Below, piece by piece: positions 25,055-35,700 of a stretch of DNA of 64,000 nucleotides. Source of the stretch: Capniomyces stellatus. Taxonomy: Eukaryota; Kickxellomycota; Harpellomycetes; Harpellales; Legeriomycetaceae. A program made the translations under genes and the position numbers. The stretch's first letter is position 1, and every line of letters begins with the position of its first letter. Below the pieces are notes generated by a model, which searched no databases, was not told where the DNA came from, and saw only the letters and a program-made list of their open reading frames with translations. The stretch is taken from the NCBI GenBank assembly GCA_001661515.1, contig LUVW01000032.1, positions 124,001-188,000 of the forward strand, read 5' to 3'.

Positions 25055-25269
25055 GGTCAGAAATATTCCTGGATTGCTGTTAGTAAAAAATAATCTTTTA
25101 TTTGCATTAAACAAGATTTCCCTTTTGTAGAGTCACTAGATAACAAACCACTTTTATTGACACTTGTAATATACTTTTTAAAGTACACACCGACTTTGTA
25201 AACAAATAAAACAGCTTTTATTAACTGTGCAAGAACGTATATAACAGTACGCAATATATTAGAGTAGAA

Positions 25270-25929
25270 ATGACATATCAAAGATATTATCCTGCGTTTA
25301 GTTCCACAAGCAACCTGCGTGGCGGATACCAAAACTACAAGAATGATGATTCCTCGGAGACATCAAGCAACGGGGCTACCGCTAGCTCTTCCCCAACAAC
25401 ACTGTCACCTACAATCAACCCCACCGCTAGAACCAACAACCTGGTAATAGACAAGAAAGCAAGGAGAAGAATATCGCATAGCGCCATTGAAAAGCGAAGA
25501 AGAGAAAAGACAAATGCGATTCTGAGAGAGCTGCAGCTGTTGGTGCCATGGCTGAAAAACGATTCAAAGTTTCAAAAGCTAGAAATCCTTGAAAATGTGA
25601 CCAAGTATATCAAACAACTAACTAAGGATGGTCCAGAGTTATTAGAAATGGACGAAAATATACCGGATATTAAGGTCGACTTTAAAGACTCTGATGTAAA
25701 CATTGACCAAAACAACTCCACAAACAACTCGTCAATGAACGCCAACCTTGACAAAAGCAGCATTGACTCTGAAGACGATGACAGAACAAACTATGACAGC
25801 AATAGCGACACACCGTACCAGCTGTGCTCGTTTAAAACACAGGTCGCAAAATGCCACATTCCAAACGACCAAGCTCAGTCAGTTACACACGCCACAAAGT
25901 CAATGAGCGTTAGTTTCTTGTTGTGTTAA
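25270..25929 (+). CDS. bHLH transcription factor
   Basis: Intronless, 219 residues. The basic helix-loop-helix domain covers about residues 64-117: basic region RRRISHSAIEKRRREK, helix 1 ending near LVPWL, loop KNDSKF, helix 2 QKLEILENVTKYIKQL. The basic region carries the His-Glu-Arg triad (H70, E74, R78) that in characterised bHLH proteins contacts the CANNTG E-box, with H and R favouring CACGTG. Helix 2 resembles fungal factors with a KLEILE...YI..L pattern. The N-terminal 60 residues are Ser/Thr-rich and the C-terminal 100 acidic and Asn/Ser-rich, likely disordered activation or regulatory regions. No leucine zipper, PAS domain or membrane segment follows, so it is not an intact SREBP. 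Target genes cannot be told; it sits next to a long gene-free stretch. Confidence 0.9.
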   Translation: MTYQRYYPAFSSTSNLRGGYQNYKNDDSSETSSNGATASSSPTTLSPTINPTARTNNLVIDKKARRRISHSAIEKRRREKTNAILRELQLLVPWLKNDSKFQKLEILENVTKYIKQLTKDGPELLEMDENIPDIKVDFKDSDVNIDQNNSTNNSSMNANLDKSSIDSEDDDRTNYDSNSDTPYQLCSFKTQVAKCHIPNDQAQSVTHATKSMSVSFLLC

Positions 25930-28032
25930 CTACACAAGACTTGGCACTTTCTTGTAAAAATAAACCATCTGATGCACTATAACTGGTATATTAGCCAGTA
26001 AAAATTTAAATAGTGTTGTTGCTAGAGCACCCCTTACTTAGTAACGCCAGAAAAATAATCACTCACTCCTCCCCCCCTCTTTTTTTATTTTTTGCTCATT
26101 TTTGTTCTTGTAAATATAATTTTCCATTTTTCCCCACATTTTGATTTTTTTCAATAAAAACTCATCAAATTCATTCCAAGGTCTTGACGATTACCCAGGA
26201 AAAAAAAGCTATTGCAAAATCTAATTAGTGCAAGTAAAACGTAGCAAAGTAATAATTCCGCTCCATCGACCAGTAACTAAACAAATCAAAACATAATAAA
26301 AAAAGAATCACAATATTAATTGGCGTAATTAGCTGCGCCATCATGCATTGGTGGTTAAACTCTTTATTGTCTCGAGTTTTGCTAATTTGGTTATATTTAT
26401 GAGTCTAGTCATTTCAGTATCTTGGTAGGTTTTGGACAGACATTTTTTTCACTTCTAGCTCAAAGGAAGAGCATAATGATGCTAAAATATATTTGGAAAT
26501 ATTGTAAATCCTAATTGTTTTCATTTTTACTGTTGCTGTAGGTTAAAGTCGTTTCTTTGTCGTTCCTTTTAAAAGTATGATACAATTGAGTAATCAGCTT
26601 GTTACTGACCAAGCAACACTATATCGAGTCAGCATTGTGGTGTGACAATTATTTGCGATTTCTCAAACGGAAAGAGATTTGGAAGAAATAAATTAGTGAA
26701 AAGTAAAAGGAGATTATAGTAAATAGTAAAAAAGAAAAACTTGCAGCTCGATTTAGTAACAATGGATTGAAAGAGCAAACACACTTTACATCAAGTAAAC
26801 AATTGAACAGAAAGAAAGAAAAAAAATATATAAACAAAAAGTTAAGGGGAAAAAAAAAGTAAAAGAGCCATAGTATTTGAGCTTGGTTTTGGATAACAAT
26901 CAAGCAAGGCAAAGTGGCTAAAAAGTATTATTAATTGTGACTTATCAATGGTTAAAGCTGCAGAAATCATACCAATAGATGCCTTTACTTGAAAAACTAC
27001 CACAAAGGTAAACTTTGAGTAGGGTGGCTTTAAAAAAAACAAAATACCAGAGTAAAAGGAACAAAACAAATCAAATCAAGAAAGCGAAGAGAATAAAATG
27101 GAGCATCTACATTTACAACCAACATGGTCACTAAGGCAAGAATTTCAGCCAAATCAACACAAATAATCTTGGCTAACTTGTCAGCCCACCCAACTTGGCC
27201 CAAAAAAGGCAAATTAAAAGCTGAGGTTTTAAATTATAAATTAGTAAAAGCAAATGAAATAGGTTCGCAATAAAAACAAGTGAATAAGTTAACAACAATA
27301 AAAAAAAAGTGGTGGGGCTTGAACAATTTGGACCAATCGAATACGCAGTTTTGCTCTATTGGACCCAACGTTCAATATTCTTAGTTGGCGGCGAGTGTAA
27401 ATCAGAAGCCCAGCTGTTGATGTTAAGTTGATTTGAAATGCAGCAATACTATGCATAAAATAATTTATTCACAAGACTTAGCGCAAAACGTTTAAAAACA
27501 TAATGGTTATATGTAGCATTGATTATACGACGGTTGAAATGTATTTGGTTGTAAGGCGACTTTATTTTTAGTTTATTTTTATTGGACTCGACGACTTTTA
27601 TTTTTAGTAATTAGTTACTTTGAGTTGAACGCTAAAACACAATGGTATTGCTGCTCAATGATGGCTTTGAAAGATGAATAAGACCAGGGTGATGACTTTT
27701 TAAAAATTGCAAGTTAGTGTCAACGTCACCTTTTATAATGCTGTATTTTAAACGCTAAAAATTTAGTAAAAGGATTGTAGTCTAGTCAAACAAAGTTGTA
27801 TATTGAGGATTTCTAGTATATCGCGCCAAAATCTTTGCTTGTATTGTAGTGTTTGTCGGTATAGTATCAATCAGCGCTTGGGAACACTGAGGCATATAAG
27901 CCAAAAATAAAATAGCAGGCGATGGGGAGTAAACAGCAAATTGCAGGAATTTGAAGCTAGAAATAGTAGCGGAAATAAAAATAAAAACAACGTGGTTGGT
28001 TGAATTAATATTAAACACCAACTATCAATAGT
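25930..28032. other. Non-coding spacer between convergent genes
   Basis: 2.1 kb without a supportable gene, lying between the 3' ends of the bHLH gene (+) and the Arb1-like gene (-). AT-rich, with several A/G-rich tracts (26810-26870). Open frames of up to 87 codons on the minus strand are hydrophobic by T-richness and have no family features. Confidence 0.5.
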
Positions 28033-29226
28033 CTAGAACAAATGGTAGTTTAGCGGAGTAAATGAGGGCAACGCCGAAAAGAAATTGGAGATAAAGTAAT
28101 CATCGTTGCTTAAAGTGTTGAGGGTGGCTTGGATATAGCACCCAGTTGTGCAGTATTCAAGAGTTTCAGAACCAACAGTAAGTCTAATCAAATTGCCTTC
28201 CAACGTGTTGGTTTTTCGGTTATACTTGCGAAGAACAACGGTATTTTCAGGCTCGGTGTACACAATGCAGAGGTCGCAATATTCTGCGTTTACGATGCTG
28301 ACATTGTTGAGCAGCTCTTTGGCTTTAAAGTCGGTGGCGGAATCAATTTTGGAAGGGTCAAACGATAGGGCGTTGGGGGAGTTTGGTTTGTTTAAAAAAA
28401 AGTTGAAACATATTCTGCTATACTCGCCAGGTAGAAGTTGGGCTAGTTTCAGAACATTTGGAAGCTCGGCGATAGCCTTGCTAGTTACATCCAGTGCGCC
28501 TTGGTAGCCGTGGTTATAATTACTGCAAACTTTGTTGCGGATTAAAAAGTCAAACCAAGTATTGAGAACTTTTGGTGCAATGGTGTACCAATGTGGGTTG
28601 TCGTACAGCTCTTCTACCAGTATTTGCCTTGACAAGTACAGCTTAGTCCCAAACTCGTTATCTATCACTCCATCGTCGCCCAATACCTCTTGTTCTCTGT
28701 AGAAGCAGTCTTCCTCTTCTTCATCATCGCCAATGCCGAAAATGTCAAGAAGAAATTTGTCAGAAAAATCAACAACTCGAGCTATTTCTTTCTTAGTTAT
28801 CGGCTTATAGTTGATGCTTTCCTTATTCTCCTGAATAGACAGCCCGTCTAATCGAGCGCTTATGTCTGCATCTCCATTGTCTGATGCTGGCGATTCTTCA
28901 AGTAAGATACTTCTAATCGAGTTTATTTCAATGGTGTTTTTGGTGATTATCTTTAGGTTGTCCTGAAGCACAACAATAATCTCCTCGCGGGTGATTTTTT
29001 TGTTGAGCATTGCTGAACCAAAAGTGTTCTTGATGGTTTTAATCTTTTTAAATGCTGTATCAACATCCTGGGGCCTAATGTTTCCAAAAAAGATAAAGTT
29101 TTTAAACACACCTCTACTGCTGTCATCTTTCAGATACTTGTCACTCGCATAAAATGCCTTTGCGGCTCGAGTCACTTCTGTCAACATGTTTAAAGAGAAC
29201 TCATTTTCGCTGTCATCAAAATCCAT
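28033..29226 (-). CDS. arb1: Probable Arb1-like subunit of the Argonaute siRNA chaperone complex
   Basis: Intronless, 397 residues. In fission yeast Arb1 is part of the ARC complex, which holds duplex siRNA on Argonaute and is needed for RNAi-directed heterochromatin. Features recalling the Arb1 family: an N-terminal segment RGVFKNFIFFGNIRPQDVDTAFK (about 39-61), matching the family's 'F..FGGI' signature, and a central block LYDNPHWYTIAPKVLNTWF (about 206-224), then RNKVCSNYNHGYQGAL and AELPNVLKLAQLLPGEYS, which mirror the family's 'LLHHDVCPEY' and 'LPGDFN' motifs. The C-terminal segment contains TGCYIQATL. An acidic patch (GDDEEEED, about 172) precedes the central block. Length matches S. 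pombe Arb1 (399). The assignment rests on remembered family patterns, so moderate. It shares a 245-bp divergent promoter with the small gene at 29472. Confidence 0.62.
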   Translation of the reverse strand: MDFDDSENEFSLNMLTEVTRAAKAFYASDKYLKDDSSRGVFKNFIFFGNIRPQDVDTAFKKIKTIKNTFGSAMLNKKITREEIIVVLQDNLKIITKNTIEINSIRSILLEESPASDNGDADISARLDGLSIQENKESINYKPITKKEIARVVDFSDKFLLDIFGIGDDEEEEDCFYREQEVLGDDGVIDNEFGTKLYLSRQILVEELYDNPHWYTIAPKVLNTWFDFLIRNKVCSNYNHGYQGALDVTSKAIAELPNVLKLAQLLPGEYSRICFNFFLNKPNSPNALSFDPSKIDSATDFKAKELLNNVSIVNAEYCDLCIVYTEPENTVVLRKYNRKTNTLEGNLIRLTVGSETLEYCTTGCYIQATLNTLSNDDYFISNFFSALPSFTPLNYHLF

Positions 29227-29471
29227 TGTCGTTTTTACTTTTTTAATTCCAATCCTTTTCTAGAAGCAAGCAGAGCCGGCAAGTGCTGTGTTTTATAGTA
29301 CGGTTGTGGTGTTTAGGAATCACGCTTAATCCACGCAAACCAAGACACTAAGATTGTTGATTTAAGACTAGTAAAGTAGAGTCAAATAAAATTCCATAAA
29401 GTAAACAATAAAATCTGGCCGATTCCAACAATTAACCAAAACAAAACAAACATTTCAAATAAAAAAAAACA

Positions 29472-29748
29472 ATGGCAAAAAGCAAAAGTGGAAAGAAAAA
29501 ACAGGATTTGGTGAAAATAACCAAGCCAATCATAATACAGATCATATTTGGAAGCGATCTATTGCAAGCAGCAAACAAACCAAAGGTGATTGTGTGCTAT
29601 TTAACTAAGAAACTATACTGTATTCTTCTTGTCAAAAAGCCTACAAAGAAAAGGACCGGCCAAATAGAACATGGGAAATATAATTTTAAAAGATGCAGAT
29701 GAGCCAGACAAACGTCCCGCTTTTAGAGTAACGGAATTTATCTATTAA
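29472..29748 (+). CDS. Small two-exon gene, 64-residue basic protein, unknown function
   Basis: Exon 29472-29585 and exon 29668-29748, with an 82-nt intron beginning GTGATT and ending AATAG, join in phase to 64 residues. The N-terminus is very basic (MAKSKSGKKKQD), followed by a hydrophobic stretch KPIIIQIIFGSDLLQ (residues 18-32) and a charged C-terminus KDADEPDKRPAFRVTEFIY. Reading through without splicing would instead give 76 residues ending in a different frame; the spliced form has a more protein-like tail. The start codon is preceded by an A-rich leader of good fungal context. I do not recognise a family. It diverges from the Arb1-like gene. It could be a real microprotein gene or a chance frame. 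Confidence 0.45.
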
Positions 29749-29924
29749 GTAATTGTACACACAAGTATAAAGTAGGTATATACAAAGAAAGGTATATATA
29801 AAAAAAGGTGAATTTATAAACAGGTATAACGGTCTCGATAGCAATGAAGAAAAAAAGTATATAAAAGTAAAGTATATATGTATAAACAGGTAAACAAGGC
29901 AGTGGTAGCGCTATTTGAGATTAG

Positions 29925-32289
29925 TCAAACGGCCTTGTCTTTTTTAGGATGTTGAGTGGGGTCTAATGAAAATCTGGCTTTTCTCTTGAGATCGTTGAAA
30001 ACTTCAGAGTTTTTGGCTAGTGTTATAAATAATAGGCAGGCAAGCAAGTCACCGGTTGTAAATTTTAGTATCAAAGTAAACGCTAGAATGAAAATAGATG
30101 CTAGATTTAAAGCAAAAAAAGGAATTAGAGCAAAGGCAACTAGGAGAGAGGTCGATATTATAGTTTGCTTGTAGTTTTCTTCTTTCAAATCAAACAAATA
30201 ATATTTATTAAGGCTGGATAGATGAATAGATAGTGATAAAGACTTATTGTAACTGTTCAGGTCGTTGGTCAGGTCGTTGGTGGAGGATGAGTTTTCAACA
30301 CCTTTTAAAATGTTGGACTCCCAACTCAAAAGTTCAGACAATAGCTTGTTGTGAGGTTTTGGGGAAATCGAATCTTCGTTTGCAAAGTACATATTGACCC
30401 ACTCAGAGTGTCTGGACTCTATCTGTTTTCTGGTTCCATTAGATGGTAGTTCCAAGTCCTAGGTAGAATAAAGAAACGGGTATTTTCCTGTTAATAATGT
30501 ACTTTTAATTTATAATAAACAAAGGGGAGGGAGGGGGGGGGTGGCATATCAATGAGATATGAAAATTTTGGCGAGATGAGTCATGGTAGGGTGACGATAA
30601 AGCATGGTTTGATTGGTAAAATATATTACTTTTAGTATTTTTCGTAGTTTAGCATCACTCATTATGGAATATACCAGTTTTGAAGGGCGAGGAAACCTAA
30701 GAGTTGAAGTAGTAATAGTATGTAATATGTGTTACTAAGATGCCCCGTCTTGTTTAGCAAATGCGAATTTTAATCGAAAGTAGAGTAAAATAAAAGCATT
30801 ATAAACCGTTGTTTCGAGTTATTTTCGATTCTGTCACTTTTTCTTAGAAAATAAAATAAAAGTTGAGTACTTGCTTTCTTTCAGGAATTCTTCGTCTCAT
30901 TATGGCGGATAGACAAGGTTGGGCTGAAGCAAGAGGCTTAATATCTCCAAGTTTATTGTTCAAACACAGGTCAAGATGTTTGTTGATCCGGGATTCGGAT
31001 ATTAAGTTATTGCAGTTTGGACAGGTTACTATGCATTTTAAATCAATAATAGAATCAGGATCACGATCACGATCAAATGCTGAATTGGTACAGGTTAAAC
31101 AATGATTTTTTTGGTCAAGAACATAAAAAGGCAAGTGTATTAGTCGAAACAAATTACCTCTAGGTTTTACAGGGGTGATTGGTTGTTCATTATAAATTCG
31201 GCTGCCGCCATGGTTGTCAATACTGGGTGATGTGGGGTTATTCAGGTGGTTTCTCTGTGAGGGATAATGATTTGTTGGTGTTAGTAGGAAAAGGAAAGAA
31301 GAAATGTGTGGTTGTTGTGCTAGAAATAAAAAAAAGATGAACGGTTGTGTTGTTACATTGCTGTTGTCTACAGATATTACACTATTATAGCTTGTGTGAC
31401 TGGGGGGCGCAAGAACTATTTGTATACAGTGGAGAAAATACAAAATACATTGATTTAGAAAAGAGGGTCAGATAGTCGGGATGTCGGGAGATTGTGGATA
31501 AAGTCGGTACTAGGTGCGTGAATACATTTAGCAAAATGTAGTGGGTATTATGGAGCAGAGTTGTGAGTTTTAGAGTTAGAGAGGATGATAATTATAGATT
31601 GGTACCTGGATTTACAGGTTGGATGGGGGTTGCAGAGTTGGTGGAATTATGGGACCGCAGTGTGTTCAAGACGGTGGACCTAGAGGTGGTGATTATAAAA
31701 AACAATGGTTTCAAATCAGTATAAACCGCGCATTTGTAAATTTGGGATAAATGTCTATTTATTTTGGGGGGGGGGGGGTTATTTAAAAAACAAAACAAAA
31801 GAGTATGGGTGGTTACCTGCCGCTGGTAAAAGAATGGACAAGTTCGTCGATGTGTTTTACGGAAATTAGGTTGGAGTCGGATAAGGGTCTGAAGCAAGCG
31901 GGGCATTGTTTTTTCAAGGTGATGTTTCGTCTGACGCAGAGGGAGCAGAAAATGTGGCCGCAATCAATGGCCATTACGGAGGCGGTGAGGAATTCGTGGC
32001 AAATGGGGCAGCGAAATTGGTGGTCAAGGGCTCTGAAGGCAGAGTACTCAGTTGGCCAATCGTCAGGGTCGTCGATTTCGGGTAGGAAATTGGTTTGGTG
32101 ATGAGATTGCGAGTTTGAAAAGAGAGATTTTGGTTGTGGTTTGGCTGTTGTCAATGTATTTGAGGTTGAAGGTTCTGTAGGGCTTGTTGGTTGTTGGGGG
32201 TTGGTTAATTGACGAATTTGGTGTTGTTTAGATTCGTCATTTTGAAGCGAGTCGGGTTCTAGGCTTGGAGTTGGCGGTTCGTTTTGCAT
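29925..32289 (-). CDS. RAD18: E3 ubiquitin ligase Rad18 (PCNA-K164 ligase), six exons
   Basis: With Rad6, Rad18 monoubiquitinates PCNA at stalled forks and opens translesion synthesis. Minus-strand exons 32289-31817, 31679-31616, 31254-31158, 31079-30875, 30696-30630 and 30458-29925 join in phase to 479 residues (yeast Rad18: 487). A Gln/Pro/Ser-rich leader precedes DDWPTEYSAFRALDHQFR and a C3HC4 RING (C94, C97, C110, H112, C115, C118, C129, C132). A UBZ4 zinc finger CPNC...HLDLC lies at about 231-250. The SAP domain (about 290-325) runs across two introns: KLVYSIMSDAKLRKILK|DLELPSNGTRKQIESRH then SEWVNMYFANED. Intron 4 must use a GC donor (GCAAGT) to keep frame. Odd: residues about 400-450 are strongly hydrophobic, unlike known Rad18 tails; an undetected intron there is possible. 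It lies downstream of ELG1 on the same strand. Confidence 0.9.
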
Positions 32290-32701
32290 TAATAAGGAAA
32301 AAAAAGTTCAAAAAAGCTAAACAAAAGCAGTGAGCAACACAAATAGTAGTTTGGGATATAGTAAAGGGTTTTTGGAACAAAAGATATAAATAGTAGTAGA
32401 TTTAAAGATTAGCGATAGTAAATAAATCTATATATACAAGTAAATATTAGTGCTATAGAATATGCACAAGGGTTCCAACTAAACAAAAGCTGAACTAAAT
32501 TTGAAAGAAAGTAAAGAGAGAAAAATTACAAGTGGAACGAGAACAGAAAGAAGTAAAAAAAAAAACAAGAGTGATTGAAAAGTTGGATGGGAATCGAGTT
32601 TAAGCCAATGGATTTATAAAATAAGTAAATTGAATCGAAAAAGTAAACAAAACAAGGGAAAGAAAAAAAATGCAGAAAAAGAAAAATGGATAATGGTGAA
32701 A
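32290..32701. other. Intergenic spacer between ELG1 and RAD18
   Basis: 412 nt of A-rich sequence containing the ELG1 3' UTR and RAD18 promoter. No gene and no clear TATA element beyond generic A/T tracts (for example TATATATA near 32430). Confidence 0.5.
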
Positions 32702-35700
32702 TCAAGAGAAATTATAGATTCTAGATAAGGCGAGTAACTGGGGCGATTCAAGAGGGTGCAAGTAAGGAGTGAAAGAGTTGGCTTGAGACCTGGTGCGTTT
32801 TTTGAACTGGTTAAAGAAGGTATTATGGGCTGAATCGGTGAGAGAGGAAGAGGGAGATGTTGTGGTGGGAGAGTTGAGTCTAAGAATATCATAAGAAGCG
32901 ATTTTAGAAATGTAGGGTAAGTAGTGGCAGTAAAAGTTGGAGGAGTTGAGAGAGGCTCTTTTGAAAGTAAAGTTGGAGTTGAGCAGAGGTTCGATTGGGG
33001 AAAATGCAGAGTTGGAGGGGTTTAAAACTTGGGGGATATTGTTGAATAGGGGGGAGTGTTTGTGTGTTTGACTGGAAGTAGAGAGTTGGGAGGAGAGGAG
33101 GATAGGAGGGAGGGGGTGAGTGGTGAGAGCCAGGTACTGGTTAAACAGAAATAGGGGGATGAAAAGTTGGTTGGAGTTGATTGGGGTGGAGCTGGGAAAG
33201 AGTCTGGAGTCGATTGCCAAGTAGTCAAAGGGAGTTGTTGAGTCTGGAACAGCAAAGGACTTGTTGAAGGTGAACAGCGGCTCAAAAAACAATTCAGACA
33301 GGTGCGGAATGGTTGAAAAGAGCGAGTCGGTTTCAGCCAGAAGCTCAGATAGTGAAAAGGTCCAGTCGAGCTCAGAAACCATCCGAGCACAGTCACTGCT
33401 GCCACTGCTGCCACTGCTGCCACTACTGTTGGTGCTGTTGGTGCTGTTGGTGCTGTTGGCTATTGGATTACAGGAAGGCAGTGAAGAGTGGTTCAAGTAG
33501 TCCAAGTACTGGCTGTAACACTCGTTGTTGTTGGATAAAACCGAAAGAACAGAGTTTATCGCTACATCATCAACTGCGCGGGTGCAGGGTGGAGGATCGA
33601 GTTGGTGCTGAAAACCGCCAAAAACAAACGCTAGTAGATTAAAGCCAGGGCCAGGGCCAGGGCCAAGACCAAAACCAAAACCAGAGTCAATGTCAATGTC
33701 AAAGCCAAGGTTACGGCAGTTCCGCAAGGCCTGGACCAAATCAGTGCCAACCCAACTGAACAAGCGCCACAAATCACAACCAAAATTCCGACACACCAAA
33801 GAAATGATTTGGTTGCTAAACAAGTACCCACACTCGCTCGCAATAACCAAACTCATGTAGGGCGAACACTCGGCTGGGGTGGGGTAGTTGAAAACAAACG
33901 ACTTTGTAAGCTGCAGAAACGTGTGCGGAATGTACTTGCGGTTGTTGCAGGTCATAATTATCGGCCGCTTACTCTGCTGAGCTATAATCTGCAATGCAGT
34001 CCACAGCCCTGTATCTGACTCAAACAGCAGGTCAACCTGGTCTAACAAAATCAACACCTTTTCGTTTTCCACATTGCTATTGCTGCTTTTACTGTTATTA
34101 GAACTGCCAAACACTTGAGAAATATTTTTCTGAACACTTACTGTCCCAACCATAGATTGTACACCAGATTGTACACCAGATTGTACACTAGAATTTGAAT
34201 TTGAATTTGGCTTGAAAAGCTTGTTTGAAGTAACTACGTGTGTGCGAACCAAATCAGCCAATAATGTCATCAAACTTTTCCCACCACGTACCATTCCTGC
34301 ATGTATTTCATAAACACTGTACCCACACTCCCGAGCAACTGCATACACCGCTGCGGTTTTGCCACACCCCGACGGTCCACTCAACAATGAGATCCCAACC
34401 CCACCAAACCCAAACCCATCCCCAGACCCAAACCCAAGCCCAAACCCAAACCCATCTCCAGATCCTTCCCCAAATCCTTCCCCAGACCCAAACTCTGCCC
34501 CGTCTTCCAGCCCCACCTCCGACCCACCAGCCCGAGTTGGCTGAAACGACTGTCTTCCCGTTCTGTTGCTGCCAAACAAGTGCATTCTTTTCCTTCGTTT
34601 TCCTCCTGAATTTACTGCTGCTAGCGGGTCGCTCATATAGTTGAGGAAAAAGTCTACTTCGTCCCGTTCAAACCCACTGCTTTCAAGCAGCTCTTTCAAC
34701 TCAGAGTCGTTAATTTTATGGTTCTTTTTCTCTCTCTTTTGTTTCCCTTCTGACTTTTGATTTGACCTTGGTTCCATTTTCTGTTTCTTGGTTCCTTTTG
34801 CCTTTTTGCCTGGCATTTCGTCGTAAAAGTCGCTGTCAAACTCCTCACTATCCGTGCCGTTCCCCCTACCTTCATCCCCTGCACCGCTTTCATTGGTCTG
34901 TTCTGTGCCTCCACCTGCCTGTTCGTCTTCTGCACCGCTGCTGATCACCGCTTTGTTGTTTGTCAGCTGGATGCTTTTCAGCCACCTGACCATTTCCTTT
35001 ACCTGGTCCGAGTTCCCCACCACCTGGCTTGAGTTGATTGGTGCATATTTGTCAGCAAGCAGTAAAGACTCGTGCTTTTTGCTACCCTCAGCCAGACTCT
35101 CTATAATCCGGACATTATGTCTCTGGTTTGCTGGCAAGTCTTCCTTCAGTTTCTGCCAGCATTTCTGGGGAATCAGGTTCACCCCCACCAGCCCCTTACT
35201 TTCCCCAATAGCGGCCAGTTTTTCCCGCAGCCTGCCCCACCTGTCACAAGCTAGCGATTCTTTTGTCTCACCACCTTCTACGCCCAAGTCTGCATCCAAG
35301 TCAATCACCGAATCCTGCAGCGAGATCCCCATGATTTTAGACGCCAAGTCTCCTCCGCACCTACCCTTCTGCGCGCTGCCACTCTCAACCGCTTCAAACT
35401 TCATTTCGGGTTTTCTGGTGCTGTTCAAGTTCAAAACAGGCACTTTCCATCTTATGCTCTTTTTATCATCACTGCTTTTGCCACAATCGCTCCTAACATC
35501 TTCTGCACATTTCCTCAATTCCCCCTGCTCAGATCCTCCCTTTACATGCTCCAAACGGCCAAACACGTTTCCTGGCCATGGCGTTTCTAACCCCAAACTC
35601 TCCTTTGCCATCAGCGCCTTAAACCGTCTCCTGTCGCTCTCGCTTATCGCTTTTGTCTCTGATGTCACTTTTGCCAGTGTCTCCGAGTCCATCACCCCAA

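Larger units (their letters stand above)
16411..25269. other. 8.9 kb gene-free stretch
   Basis: No reading frame here has length, splice context or composition to support a gene; the longest open frames are under 100 codons and look random. The sequence is AT-rich with many A and T tracts, a 24-base A run (18692-18715) preceded by nine T, an imperfect GATATT-rich stretch (19440-19510), and a degenerate tandem repeat near 21.6 kb. No tRNA, rRNA, transposase fragment or terminal inverted repeat was recognised. The rightmost part holds the bHLH promoter. Confidence 0.55.

Noticed and set aside
30844..31443. 199-codon minus-strand frame as a separate zinc-finger gene
   Set aside because: The UBZ4-containing part belongs to RAD18 exons 3-4; the rest is intron read-through.
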